DNA from: Thermoplasmata archaeon
GTDB taxonomy: Archaea; Thermoplasmatota; Thermoplasmata; GCA-020350865
Length of the DNA: 64,000 bases
Assembly (NCBI GenBank): GCA_020348445.1
Contig: CP070751.1
Coordinates: 190,006 to 254,005 of the forward strand
Reading direction: 5' to 3'
A model generated the notes under the pieces. It did no database searches, was not told the origin of the DNA, and saw only the letters and a list, made by a program, of their open reading frames with translations. Shown piece by piece: positions 35,551 to 45,559 of the stretch. Position 1 is the stretch's first letter. Every line of letters begins with the position of its first letter. The position numbers and the translations under genes were made by a program.

Positions 35551-35633
35551 TCACTCCTTGAGTATTGTTCCTTACTTAGTTCAATATATCCAAAGAGCTT
35601 TTTAATTACTTAAAATGTGGCCTTCATTTGGAT

Positions 35634-35900
35634 CTATCCGCTTTTCACCATATCTGAAAAGTCGAACATCCTCAGTATCCTACTGGAATCTAAGTAGATC
35701 TCGGTAAAGATCCTTGCAGTCTCCTTATCTATACCATTGGCGCGAAGCTCCTTCTCGAAAATCCTGCCTCCCTTCTGGGCTTGTTTCTTGAAACTGAGAT
35801 ACGTTCCTCCAAGTCTCAGCATAAGTGGGATAAGGGAGGGGACAAGGGATGCAGCAAGCCTTATACCCTCCCCTGACTCAGACCTATTACTTCTTTTCAT
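35634..35900 (-). CDS. Hypothetical protein, small helical
   Basis: Unrecognised 88-residue protein. A moderately hydrophobic segment at about 15-37 could associate with the membrane, followed by an amphipathic helical C-terminus. AAGGAGATGG precedes ATG 35900. It is next to another small helical gene (35922-36212) and a winged-helix gene in one run between bud32 and kae1, which suggests a co-expressed trio. Function unknown. Confidence 0.55.
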   Translation of the reverse strand: MKRSNRSESGEGIRLAASLVPSLIPLMLRLGGTYLSFKKQAQKGGRIFEKELRANGIDKETARIFTEIYLDSSRILRMFDFSDMVKSG

Positions 35901-35921
35901 TAGACGCCATCTCCTTTCTCA

Positions 35922-36212
35922 TTATTCTGTGGGCCCGTGATTTTGGCTTGCGAACTTGCTAAACATGCCTCCAATATTCAAGGTGGACATATACTGGCGT
36001 GTCAGCTCAAAGGCCTGCTCGTCCGTCATGCCCGCATCCTTCAGCTCCTTGTAGAATGTCGCAACAGCAATTCCGAACTTCTTGGCCTGATCTGGACCGT
36101 ACAATACACCAGCAAGTTCCTTTAGGAGTCCCGGCACCTTGTCGGATACGATGTTCAAGATTTCCTTTATTTTTTCTGGGTCAGGCATTCCATGTTCTTC
36201 GTGATGATTCAT
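35922..36212 (-). CDS. Hypothetical helical protein
   Basis: A 96-residue protein made mainly of amphipathic helices, with His-rich residues near the start (NHHEEHG). ATG 36212 is six nt below AGGTGA, so the longer GTG frame to 36221 is rejected. It lies 21 bp upstream of the 88-residue gene in the same operon. The middle (PGLLKELAGVLYGPDQAKKFG) looks like a protein-interaction helix pair. Family not recognised. Confidence 0.6.
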   Translation of the reverse strand: MNHHEEHGMPDPEKIKEILNIVSDKVPGLLKELAGVLYGPDQAKKFGIAVATFYKELKDAGMTDEQAFELTRQYMSTLNIGGMFSKFASQNHGPTE

Positions 36213-36247
36213 TTTTTTCACCTCTTTTTAAACCAAGGGTGACCTCC

Positions 36248-36682
36248 CTATATAGATATGCCGAGCAGTTGTGACCACTTCCTGAGCACTTCTTCTGAAA
36301 GTGAGTATGTGGACACAGCACCCTCACCCTTCTGCTCCACCACGCCTTGCTCGATCATTGTTTTGATTCTTTCCCTTACGATTCGTCTTGAAGCACTGCC
36401 TCTTTTTGTGCGGAGTGCCTCAGTTATCTGGGATATGTTCTGATCGCGCCTTTCCATCAACACCTTCATTATATCCTTGGAAATGGGGTCCTTTACCTCG
36501 GGAGTTACCATGTCAGGTGATAAACCTCCATGGCTCAGTGCCAAGTCCACAAGGCGAAGGTACTTGCCTGTGGCCTTCTGCATATCCCGTACAGGGGCCA
36601 TGAGCTGTGCTATCGCATCTTCTAGCTCGGCTATACGTTTATTCAATTCCTTGATCTGTTTGGGCAAATCCTCTTCAGTCAC
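36248..36682 (-). CDS. Winged-helix regulator with N-terminal coiled coil
   Basis: A 144-residue protein. Residues 5-40 form a heptad-patterned coiled coil, probably a dimer interface. Residues about 70-140 are a winged helix (ISKDIMKVLMERRDQNISQI, then RRIVRERIKTMIEQGVV, then a wing). It probably controls the two small helical genes immediately downstream, which share its strand and spacing; that link is inference. No metal-binding cysteines. Confidence 0.6.
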   Translation of the reverse strand: MTEEDLPKQIKELNKRIAELEDAIAQLMAPVRDMQKATGKYLRLVDLALSHGGLSPDMVTPEVKDPISKDIMKVLMERRDQNISQITEALRTKRGSASRRIVRERIKTMIEQGVVEQKGEGAVSTYSLSEEVLRKWSQLLGISI

Positions 36683-36727
36683 AGCCTACGCAATAACCTC
36701 GACGTTTAAAATTCCTTTGGAAGGTTT

Positions 36728-38285
<1,558 letters not shown>

Positions 38286-38357
38286 TCAAAATAGTGCTTC
38301 GAATATAAAATAGTATCATAATATTCTTGAAGAATATAATATGATTCGGAATTATCA

Positions 38358-38525
38358 TCAGGCAAAGATCTTGATATGTTCGAGATTCTCCACCATTTCA
38401 TTGATATATTCGTTTGGATTCTCCAGCTTGGTCTCATATCCGTGTGTTGGGCAGTAGTATATCCCCAAGGTCGTGTTATATTTGGCATATTTTTCGCATA
38501 CACTGCATATTACTTTCAAGTGCAT
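38358..38525 (-). CDS. Small zinc-finger protein
   Basis: A 55-residue protein with a CSVC pair near residues 7-10 and CPTH near 25-28, a C3H zinc site. The start at ATG 38525 is supported by a TATA box at 38581-38592 that would start transcription near 38560, downstream of the longer frame's first codons. The C-terminal half is acidic and helical. Role unknown. Confidence 0.5.
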   Translation of the reverse strand: MHLKVICSVCEKYAKYNTTLGIYYCPTHGYETKLENPNEYINEMVENLEHIKIFA

Positions 38526-38580
38526 CCCTCCGCATAGCGGGTTGTTAGACGTTTTGTCTGACACCATATACACTTATCCC

Positions 38581-38637
38581 TATTTAAATATTTCGCTAAA
38601 ATTCCCGATTTACTCTTGAGGCGAAAGGTATATATAG
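38581..38637. promoter_or_regulatory. Divergent promoter pair
   Basis: Minus strand: BRE-like CGAAA followed by TATTTAAAT (38581-38592), serving the small zinc gene. Plus strand: BRE-like GCGAAA at 38621-38626 followed by TATATATA at 38628-38635, serving the membrane-protein gene, whose TTG 38659 is at the predicted transcription start. The two elements are about 45 bp apart, back to back. Confidence 0.65.
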
Positions 38638-38658
38638 TGTAAGCTTCATATATGTTCC

Positions 38659-40014
38659 TTGTCTGACAAAGTGTCGGAAACATTTTGGGATGGGATACCC
38701 ATGCTCTGGCGAAAAAAGAAAGATAATGTATACGGTGATTTCACTACAAGTAGACTTCTTGGCAATGGAATTTACTCAGTTAACGAGCCAGATTTCGAAG
38801 AAGGGGGCGGTTTTCTCAACCTCAGAGAACGTCCTGTTTTGGTGGGAATATGGTATGTCTTTATTTTGTCCTGTCTACTTTGGTGGCTTCCGCTCTTCGG
38901 TCCCATGATCGCTGGGTATATAGGCGGAAGAAAGGCGGGCTCTCCCTTGAAGGGGATCATGGTGGCCATAATTCCTGTCTTCATCATACTGCTTTTACTA
39001 ATAGGTATAGATGTGGGCCTTATTCCCGGGCTTGGTGCTGTTGTAGCCATTCCCTCGATGCTCATGAGCGGAATTCAATCTATTTCCCCCACAGGTGCTT
39101 CGTATCTCTCTGGAATGTATGACAGTCTCGGAGGAGTTGTGGGTGTTAATGGCAATGGTTTCTTCATCGTGGTGATTTTCGGATATATCGGAGGGATGAT
39201 GGCAGATATTAACAGAAAGGATTTGGCCCATGCAACAGGCAACAAGCATTTTTATGACGGTTTCGCCAATAAGTTCTCTGGTTGGCATATAGGCAAATTC
39301 GCTGATATGGTGGCAGAGAGGGTTTTATGGAGCCTGGGAACAGTTAGTTATGCAGGAAAAAACATCATCGCAAGGACCCACTCAGAGCCTGATACATTCA
39401 GTTTCGAGAACTTAAAAAGCCTGCCAGCCTCAACACATTCTGAACCCTATCAATATGAAAGTCGGGCCGACTCTTACGAATCCGAAAGGGCCTTCGGATA
39501 CGATGATTATCAACCCCTGGATTACGAGCCGCTACCACCAAATGACATTCGTGATGTGGATTCCTTTGAAAATTATGAACCTATAATTCCTGAAAGGGAG
39601 TATCAAGAATCTGAATGGAGTGTAACTCATCGTGACCTATCCGAAGACTCCATGATAAATTCATGGAAAGAGCATGATAGGAATGTGGGCAAGGGCCCAA
39701 ATAAACAAAGAAGCGAGCGCAATTCAAACAAAAGCAGCCCAAAAAGATCATCAAAGACAAAGACCAAAGAAAAAAGGGATGCTGTTATCTTTGATTCCAA
39801 AGAAAAAAATTCAGATAAAGACAGACCAAAGAAGAAAAACACACCTGTTAAGCGCAAACAACTGCCTCTGGTAACAAGAGCCCTTGCTGCAGTTGATGAG
39901 ATAAAGGTCAAAAAGGATGATGAAGAGGAGCAAGAAGAGCCTCTTTTAAGCGAGGTGACAGAAGTGAGTAAGCCACAGCGGGCCAAACAGGCTCAATCCT
40001 ATGAAAGATTATGA
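38659..40014 (+). CDS. Membrane protein with long disordered cytoplasmic tail
   Basis: Unrecognised 451-residue protein. The N-terminal 55 residues are soluble. Helices at about 57-82, 92-125 and 165-180, with glycine-rich turns (AGYIGGRKAGSPLKG), resemble archaeal DUF5518-type small membrane proteins. From about 230 to 451 the chain is polar and low-complexity: Tyr/Pro/Glu-rich, then Lys/Ser-rich, then acidic, probably disordered. The TTG start coincides with the expected transcription start of a strong TATA box, so the mRNA is leaderless. Function unknown. Confidence 0.65.
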   Translation: MSDKVSETFWDGIPMLWRKKKDNVYGDFTTSRLLGNGIYSVNEPDFEEGGGFLNLRERPVLVGIWYVFILSCLLWWLPLFGPMIAGYIGGRKAGSPLKGIMVAIIPVFIILLLLIGIDVGLIPGLGAVVAIPSMLMSGIQSISPTGASYLSGMYDSLGGVVGVNGNGFFIVVIFGYIGGMMADINRKDLAHATGNKHFYDGFANKFSGWHIGKFADMVAERVLWSLGTVSYAGKNIIARTHSEPDTFSFENLKSLPASTHSEPYQYESRADSYESERAFGYDDYQPLDYEPLPPNDIRDVDSFENYEPIIPEREYQESEWSVTHRDLSEDSMINSWKEHDRNVGKGPNKQRSERNSNKSSPKRSSKTKTKEKRDAVIFDSKEKNSDKDRPKKKNTPVKRKQLPLVTRALAAVDEIKVKKDDEEEQEEPLLSEVTEVSKPQRAKQAQSYERL

Positions 40015-40119
40015 GAATAGGAGGTGTTCATCTAAAATTTGAAAAAAAGAATGTTAAAACAATAAAATATGGCACCATCTGCTTCCATAATCCAACCACA
40101 ATCAGATCAACACCGAAAA

Positions 40120-40581
40120 TTACTGAATGACATCGCCAATTACATCTGCGATCTTCTCAAGCATCTTCTTATCCTCAGAATCGAATGCACAGGGATAATC
40201 GCTGTCAATGTCGATTTCACCTATTATTCTGTCTTTTGACCAGATAGGAACTACGATCTCAGATTTTGTTTCAACGCTGCATGCGAGATACCGTTCATCT
40301 GATGAGACATCGGGAACTATTACGGTCTGCTCGTCAACAACCGCGGCCCCGCAGATGCCCTGCCCAATCTTGATGCGGGTATGTTCTGTTGGCCTTCCAA
40401 GGTAGTATTTCAAAACCAGATCTTCTCCTTGGATGAGGTATATCCCTACCCAGGTGTAATGCGGTACTTCTTTTAGTATCTCAACTGCCTTTTTTACGAT
40501 ATCCTCGTTTTTCTCTACGCTATCTAGGATTTTGTCAATAATATGGTGCTCGTTTAGCCTTTTTTCCGCCATTTCCGCCAT
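40120..40581 (-). CDS. GAF-domain protein, free methionine-(R)-sulfoxide reductase type
   Basis: A 153-residue single GAF domain. It has the fRMsr signature: GQGICGAAV near 73-81, then DVSSDERYLACSVETKSEIVVPI near 91-113, placing Cys77 and Cys101 at the resolving and catalytic positions and the acidic residues of the substrate pocket in GEIDIDSD near 121-128. Such enzymes reduce free Met-R-sulfoxide with thioredoxin. The start at ATG 40581 coincides with the transcription start expected from the TATA at 40601-40613, so the mRNA is leaderless; the long frame to 40941 is rejected. Confidence 0.75.
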   Translation of the reverse strand: MAEMAEKRLNEHHIIDKILDSVEKNEDIVKKAVEILKEVPHYTWVGIYLIQGEDLVLKYYLGRPTEHTRIKIGQGICGAAVVDEQTVIVPDVSSDERYLACSVETKSEIVVPIWSKDRIIGEIDIDSDYPCAFDSEDKKMLEKIADVIGDVIQ

Positions 40582-40600
40582 ATTCTCGTAATATAAGAGG

Positions 40601-40642
40601 TAATTTATAATATTTCTGATAGTACAGTAGGAATTTTTATTA
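40601..40642. promoter_or_regulatory. Shared divergent promoter region, GAF protein and M42 peptidase
   Basis: Minus-strand TATA ATATTATAAATTA (40601-40613) lies 26 nt before ATG 40581. Plus-strand TTTTATTA (40635-40642) would start transcription near 40665, giving the M42 mRNA a leader of about 20 nt with GAGGTGA at 40681-40687. Confidence 0.5.
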
Positions 40643-40683
40643 ACCCTGGGAACATATCTAATTAACGTGCATAAACACACGAG

Positions 40684-41721
40684 GTGAAGAGAACGGCAAA
40701 GGATGAGATTTACAGGCTCATTAAGGAACTTTCCGATGCTTTTGGTGTTAGCGGAAATGAAAAGGCAGTAAGAGATATCATCCAAAGCCGAATCAAAGAC
40801 CATATCGATGAGATGTCTACCGATAAGATGGGGAACTTCATTTGCAAAAGGAAAGGGAAGGATAAAGACTCGGCCCTGATACTGGCAGCCCATATGGACG
40901 AAATAGGGCTGATGGCAAGGGAAGTGGACAAGCATGGCCACATCTACTTCTCAAGGATTGGGGTGCTTAGCAAACAGGTTTTGCTTGGTCAAAAAGTGCA
41001 TATTCAAGGAAAGAAAAAGGTGATACACGGGGTTATCACCCATAAGAAGCTGCATAAAGGGGATGAAGCCGAGGGTCTACCCGAAGAAACAGAGCTGTAC
41101 GTTGATACCGGAGTAGGAAGCGATGAACTGGAATCCATGGGAATTGGGATAGGTACATACATCGTGCCCGAGAAGAAATTGGATATTTTGGGAAATGGAG
41201 ACATAATCTCCGGTAAGGCCCTGGATGACCGTCTGGGTTGCGCTATTTTAGTCAAACTGGCAGAATCAGTGAAAAATCCGCCCACTGATGTTTACTATGT
41301 CTTTACTGCCCAGGAAGAGATTGGCATGTACGGTGCAAAGACCTCCATGTGGAAAATCGATGCCACCTGTGCAATTGCTGTGGATATCTCCTTTGCCACA
41401 GATTTTTCAGATTCTGGCATTATTCTGGGCAAGGGCCCGGTGATAACTATAAAGGACAGTGATTTAATAGCAAATCGTCAACTTGTTGATTTTCTAATCG
41501 AACTCGCAAAGAAAAGACGAATCCCATACCAGCTTGAGGTAAGCGATATCGGTACAACCGACGCACTTTACCTTTCCATAAGCAAGGGAGGCCTACCTGC
41601 AACGGCAGTTGGTGTACCAATACGAAACCCCCATTCCACAATATCCATGGCCTCCCTAAAGGATGTGAAGTACTGTATGCGGCTTTTAAAGGCGTTTTTA
41701 CAGTATCCACCTAATCTTTAA
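40684..41721 (+). CDS. M42-family aminopeptidase (TET/endoglucanase-like)
   Basis: Co-catalytic metal aminopeptidase of about 342-345 residues, usually a dodecameric shell that finishes peptides released by the proteasome. Metal ligands are visible in AAHMDEIG near 65, the bridging Asp in ALDDRLG near 182, the catalytic Glu pair in FTAQEEIG near 213, Asp in AVDIS near 235, and His in RNPHSTISM near 318. The frame's first start codon is GTG 40684, but that GTG is inside the Shine-Dalgarno sequence GAGGTGA. The in-frame ACG at 40693 has ideal spacing, so the true start may be ACG. Confidence 0.9.
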   Translation: MKRTAKDEIYRLIKELSDAFGVSGNEKAVRDIIQSRIKDHIDEMSTDKMGNFICKRKGKDKDSALILAAHMDEIGLMAREVDKHGHIYFSRIGVLSKQVLLGQKVHIQGKKKVIHGVITHKKLHKGDEAEGLPEETELYVDTGVGSDELESMGIGIGTYIVPEKKLDILGNGDIISGKALDDRLGCAILVKLAESVKNPPTDVYYVFTAQEEIGMYGAKTSMWKIDATCAIAVDISFATDFSDSGIILGKGPVITIKDSDLIANRQLVDFLIELAKKRRIPYQLEVSDIGTTDALYLSISKGGLPATAVGVPIRNPHSTISMASLKDVKYCMRLLKAFLQYPPNL

Positions 41722-41780
41722 TCTTGATTTTTATCAAACATTCTATATAGCCAAAAACATATTCAGATTCGGTTTTAAAG

Positions 41781-43556
41781 ATGGCAGGCAAAATAAAGGT
41801 CCTGGATGAGAGGGTAATAAGCCAAATTGCGGCAGGGGAGGTAATCGAAAGGCCAGCCTCTGTGGTCAAGGAATTGGTTGAAAACTCAATAGATGCAGAT
41901 TCCACTCAGATATTTATACAAATAGAAGACGGTGGAAAGAAATCCATAACTGTGGTTGATGATGGAATAGGAATGAGCAGAGAAGATACCGAGAAGGCGT
42001 TTTTCCGCCATTCCACAAGCAAGATCAAATCCTTGCGTGATTTGGAATCCATAACATCACTGGGTTTCAGAGGTGAAGCTCTGGCAAGCATAGCCGCCGT
42101 GGCCAAGGTCACTCTTCAAACCAAATCCCGTGAATCTAAAACCGAAGTTGGAACAGATATTCTTGTTGAAGGAGGAAAAATTAGATATGTTAGAGATGTG
42201 GCATGCAATGAGGGTACCAAAGTCATTGTCAGGGATCTTTTTTACAACACCCCTGCAAGGCGTAAATATCTCAAGAACACCCGGGCCGAATTGGCAAAAA
42301 TCACCGATATCGTCACACGCCAGGCTTTGATACACCCTGAGATTTTTTTCAAATTGGTTCACAACGGCTCTGAGATAATTAACACCCCGAAGGCCTTGAC
42401 ACCCTTGGACAATATAGTTCATATTTATGGAAAGGAGACGGCCCGGGATATGCTACCAGTGGATTATTCAAATCACGATATGAAGATAGAAGGTTACATC
42501 TCCAAACCTGCAGTCACTCGGAAATCTTCTTCTTATATCTCCATTTTCGTCAGGGGGCGCTACATCACATCCAAACTCCTTTCTTCAGCCTTAAAAGAGG
42601 GATACCACAACCTCATTATGAAGAATCGTTACCCTATAGCAGTAATATCCTTGGACATCCACCCAAGGAAGATAGATGTCAATGTACACCCAACAAAGCT
42701 CGAAATAAGGTTCGAGGACGAGAAAAAAGTATACAATGCATTTATTAGCGCCATTGAAAATACCCTTCAGTCCAAATCTTTGATTCCAAAAGGCGATTTT
42801 GTTGTTGAATCAAGAAGTATCGAGACTTTCGAAACGTCAGGGGTAATAGACCAGGAGGAATTGAAGAAAGTTATTCCGATAATCGAATCCAAAAGACAGG
42901 TAATCATTGATGATCTTGAGAAAAAGTTAGAACTTGAGGAAGAACCTGAGGGACTTTCTGAGAGAAGAACAACACAAATTCCCACAATATCACTTATCGG
43001 CCAGATACTCAGCACCTACATAGTGGCAGAAAGCCACGAGAACATCCTTATAATAGATCAGCACGCAGCACATGAACGGGTGCTATTTGAGAAATTAATG
43101 CAAGCAACTTTCGAGGATAAAAAAGAACGTCAAGAACTGCTTTCCCCCTTGACCCTTGAGTTTGATCCAAAACAAAGAGACTACATCGATTCTAATCCAG
43201 ATATCCTCGATTCCCTTGGTTTTAAAATCGAGCATTTTGGGGGCAACACATTTCAAGTAAGAGCTGTACCAGTTGTATTTGGAAAAACTGAGAGTAAGAG
43301 AATAGTGCCTGACATAATAGACGAGCTTATCTCTTTGGGCAAGACTAAACAGAAAGATGAATTAATTGAAAAGGCCAAGGCAATTGTCGCTTGTCACAGC
43401 GCAATCCGCGGAGGGGAAGAACTGACCTTAATCCAGATGAAGGATCTTGTGGAAAGTCTCTACAAAACAAAGAATGCATATAGCTGTCCACATGGAAGAC
43501 CTTCGATTATTTCAATGTCAAAAGACGATCTAGAAAAGATGTTCAAAAGAAAATAA
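41781..43556 (+). CDS. mutL: DNA mismatch repair protein MutL
   Basis: A 591-residue MutL. The N-terminal GHKL ATPase has ELVENSIDA near 33-41, DDGIGM near 61 and GFRGEALASIAA near 95-106. The second domain contains the NVHPTK motif near 298. The C-terminal endonuclease motif DQHAAHERVLFE starts at Asp426, and the companion ACHSAIRGGE and CPHGRP motifs near 537 and 572 are intact, so it is the nicking type of MutL found in MutH-lacking bacteria. MutL is uncommon in archaea and is usually viewed as acquired from bacteria. No mutS is in this window. ATG 41781 follows M42 by 59 bp. Confidence 0.95.
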   Translation: MAGKIKVLDERVISQIAAGEVIERPASVVKELVENSIDADSTQIFIQIEDGGKKSITVVDDGIGMSREDTEKAFFRHSTSKIKSLRDLESITSLGFRGEALASIAAVAKVTLQTKSRESKTEVGTDILVEGGKIRYVRDVACNEGTKVIVRDLFYNTPARRKYLKNTRAELAKITDIVTRQALIHPEIFFKLVHNGSEIINTPKALTPLDNIVHIYGKETARDMLPVDYSNHDMKIEGYISKPAVTRKSSSYISIFVRGRYITSKLLSSALKEGYHNLIMKNRYPIAVISLDIHPRKIDVNVHPTKLEIRFEDEKKVYNAFISAIENTLQSKSLIPKGDFVVESRSIETFETSGVIDQEELKKVIPIIESKRQVIIDDLEKKLELEEEPEGLSERRTTQIPTISLIGQILSTYIVAESHENILIIDQHAAHERVLFEKLMQATFEDKKERQELLSPLTLEFDPKQRDYIDSNPDILDSLGFKIEHFGGNTFQVRAVPVVFGKTESKRIVPDIIDELISLGKTKQKDELIEKAKAIVACHSAIRGGEELTLIQMKDLVESLYKTKNAYSCPHGRPSIISMSKDDLEKMFKRK

Positions 43557-43560
43557 AGGT

Positions 43561-43601
43561 GATTTGGTGCCGGGGAGGGAGGGGGCAGTCGGCACCAAAT
43601 C
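43561..43601. repeat. 12-bp perfect hairpin with G-run loop after mutL
   Basis: GATTTGGTGCCG (43561-43572) and its exact complement CGGCACCAAATC (43590-43601) enclose a 17-nt loop made almost entirely of G runs. The stem begins 4 nt after the mutL stop. It could be a transcript-end hairpin, and its loop is related in composition to the dispersed G-run elements. Confidence 0.75.
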
Positions 43602-43740
43602 CTCAGCTGAACCCGTTGTCTTCGCACAGGATGCATATAGTAGAGTGGGCACCGTGTAATAACAGTTGTAAATAGCGGCTATTAAGTATTTTGTGGGATT
43701 ACCCCGGGAATGCCCCTATAAAAAACCAAAGGATTTATTC

Positions 43741-45252
43741 CTAAGCCTCTTCCTCGTGCGCGCACTCGACGCATGCGAACTCGACATATGCAAAATATAG
43801 CTCGCAATCTGGGCTTCCCTCGGTTGCCTCCCTTGTATCGCACCAAATGCCGTATGCAGTTGTATTGCTTGCTGTAAGACCGATATAATCACCGATAAAA
43901 GGCGATGAACCTTGGGCATTATTGCCGTCAAAAGACTCAGTCGTTATGTTGGTTTGGTACGCGAAATTCTCTCCTCCACTTTTCGATAACGCATAGTAAA
44001 TATGCATCACTGTATTGTCGTCGTCATCCCTTCTGTCATAGAATATGAGATGTACATAACCTTGATCAGAAACAGCCACAGCCGAGAAGAACTGGTCCTT
44101 TCCGTTGCCTTCTGTGTCATTGTTCACCCTGATGGCGTCGCTCCAGGTCTCCCCGTTGTCTCTGCTGTAGATCAACATTATATCTGCATCGCCTTCACGA
44201 TAATCATTCCATGTAACGTAAAGGCTACCACTTGTGTTGGTATCGCTTAGGTCTACAGCCGACATGAGGAGGGTAGGTGTGCGGAACTCACAGTTCGGTA
44301 GTTCATTCCTCGGTATCTCCATCGTTTCACAGATGGATCTGGGTTCTGTAAATGATTGGCCTTCATCTGATGAATAGATGTACATTATTCTTTCATCTCC
44401 GGGGGCATCCGCACCAAAATTAGTCCAAAACACATGCACGGTCCCATCGGGTGTTACCTGGATAGTAGTCCCCTGCATGCTTTTTTGGATGGTGAAAAAA
44501 TCAGATATCACTTGAGGTATGCTAAAACTGTTTCCCCCATCGGTTGACCTTGATAATAGAATGTTTACCCTGCTTAGCATAGTAAATACAGCCCAGGTGA
44601 CATAAACATTCCCGTTATCCATATCAACTGCCATCCATTCTTTATCATGGAAGGCTATTGGAGTCTGGAAAGCCAATACTAGAATGCTTATTTGATTGAA
44701 GGTCTCCCCACCGTCAGTTGACTTGGCTACGAATATTCCATTATCACGGCCCGCAGCCAGGCCCAAATTCACGGGATTAGCGGGATTAGTGGCCCGCTTA
44801 AAGCATATCCCAGAAATATATACATTCCCTTCAGGTCCAAAACACACAACAGGGTCACCAGCACCGTCATAACCTGAGAGTGGAGAAATTGGTCCCAGAA
44901 AATACCCAGGAATCAAATCCCTTGACCAGTTCTTTCCCCCATCCCAGGAAACGTAATAACCTACCCAGGCATCACCATTTGGAGTACCGTAGTCGTTACC
45001 AGCTGCAACAAGGTGCAGGGGGTCATTGGGATCAACTGCTATGCTGGGCTCATTGTTGTTCTCAGGAACATCAGTTACTGCAATATTTTCGAAGGTTATT
45101 CCCATTTCCTCTTCCTCAGACCTCCTTCTTGGTCTTCGAGGTTCGTACAGCACCAATGAAGCAGCCAATGTGGCTGATAGCAAAATCAGTAGAACTATCA
45201 CAGCAAATGTCTTTTGACCTGGTGGAAGAAGTTCGTCTGAATCGGGGTCCAT
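43741..45252 (-). CDS. Secreted Asp-box (BNR/sialidase-like beta-propeller) protein
   Basis: A 503-residue exported protein with an N-terminal anchor at about 16-36. At least six Asp-box repeats (S-x-D-x-G-x-x-[WF]) are visible: SWDGGKNWS near 103, STDGGETFN, STDGGNSFS, SSDEGQSFT, SRDNGETWS and SKSGGENFA. This gives a six-bladed propeller as in sialidases. The catalytic Arg triad and nucleophile Tyr of sialidases cannot be assigned with confidence, so a binding or scaffold role is as likely as glycan hydrolysis. The C-terminus has a CVEC pair and ends acidic. It is divergent from the subtilase gene across a 307-bp region. Confidence 0.75.
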   Translation of the reverse strand: MDPDSDELLPPGQKTFAVIVLLILLSATLAASLVLYEPRRPRRRSEEEEMGITFENIAVTDVPENNNEPSIAVDPNDPLHLVAAGNDYGTPNGDAWVGYYVSWDGGKNWSRDLIPGYFLGPISPLSGYDGAGDPVVCFGPEGNVYISGICFKRATNPANPVNLGLAAGRDNGIFVAKSTDGGETFNQISILVLAFQTPIAFHDKEWMAVDMDNGNVYVTWAVFTMLSRVNILLSRSTDGGNSFSIPQVISDFFTIQKSMQGTTIQVTPDGTVHVFWTNFGADAPGDERIMYIYSSDEGQSFTEPRSICETMEIPRNELPNCEFRTPTLLMSAVDLSDTNTSGSLYVTWNDYREGDADIMLIYSRDNGETWSDAIRVNNDTEGNGKDQFFSAVAVSDQGYVHLIFYDRRDDDDNTVMHIYYALSKSGGENFAYQTNITTESFDGNNAQGSSPFIGDYIGLTASNTTAYGIWCDTREATEGSPDCELYFAYVEFACVECAHEEEA

Positions 45253-45450
45253 GTGAAATATAATATTGTAATTGGGATATTTAAGGGTTATTAAAATATC
45301 GAGTTGATTGCCTAATTTAAAGACTATGATGCACTCAATTTAAAAATCGGGGTGTAAAAAGGAGGTTCAACTAACATGTTCCCCTTCAAATCTTTGTAAT
45401 TTTAGTGGATGTTAATGTATGGGATTCAAATAATGTTGGATTAGAATTTG

Positions 45451-45495
45451 TAGGGTGGGAGGAGGGGGTGAGGAGGAGGGGGTGAGGAGGAGGGA
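45451..45495 (+). repeat. G-run intergenic element (copy 3)
   Basis: GTAGGGTGGGAGGAGGGGG is followed by two direct copies of TGAGGAGGAGGG. It lies in the 307-bp divergent gap between the Asp-box protein and the subtilase, about 32 bp upstream of the subtilase TATA box. The rest of the gap is AT-rich and shows no gene. Confidence 0.65.
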
Positions 45496-45526
45496 TTAAG
45501 TTGCCATCCTCAAATAAAACATAATA

Positions 45527-45535
45527 AAATATAAA
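45527..45535 (+). promoter_or_regulatory. TATA box of the subtilase gene
   Basis: AAATATAAA is centred 29 nt upstream of ATG 45560, with no Shine-Dalgarno sequence between. This predicts a leaderless or nearly leaderless mRNA. Confidence 0.55.
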
Positions 45536-45559
45536 TCCCAGTAAGAGAATCTTATATGC

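Noticed and set aside
40582-40941. N-terminal extension of the GAF protein into the M42 gene
   Set aside because: The TATA box at 40601-40613 and the family start both place the first codon at 40581.
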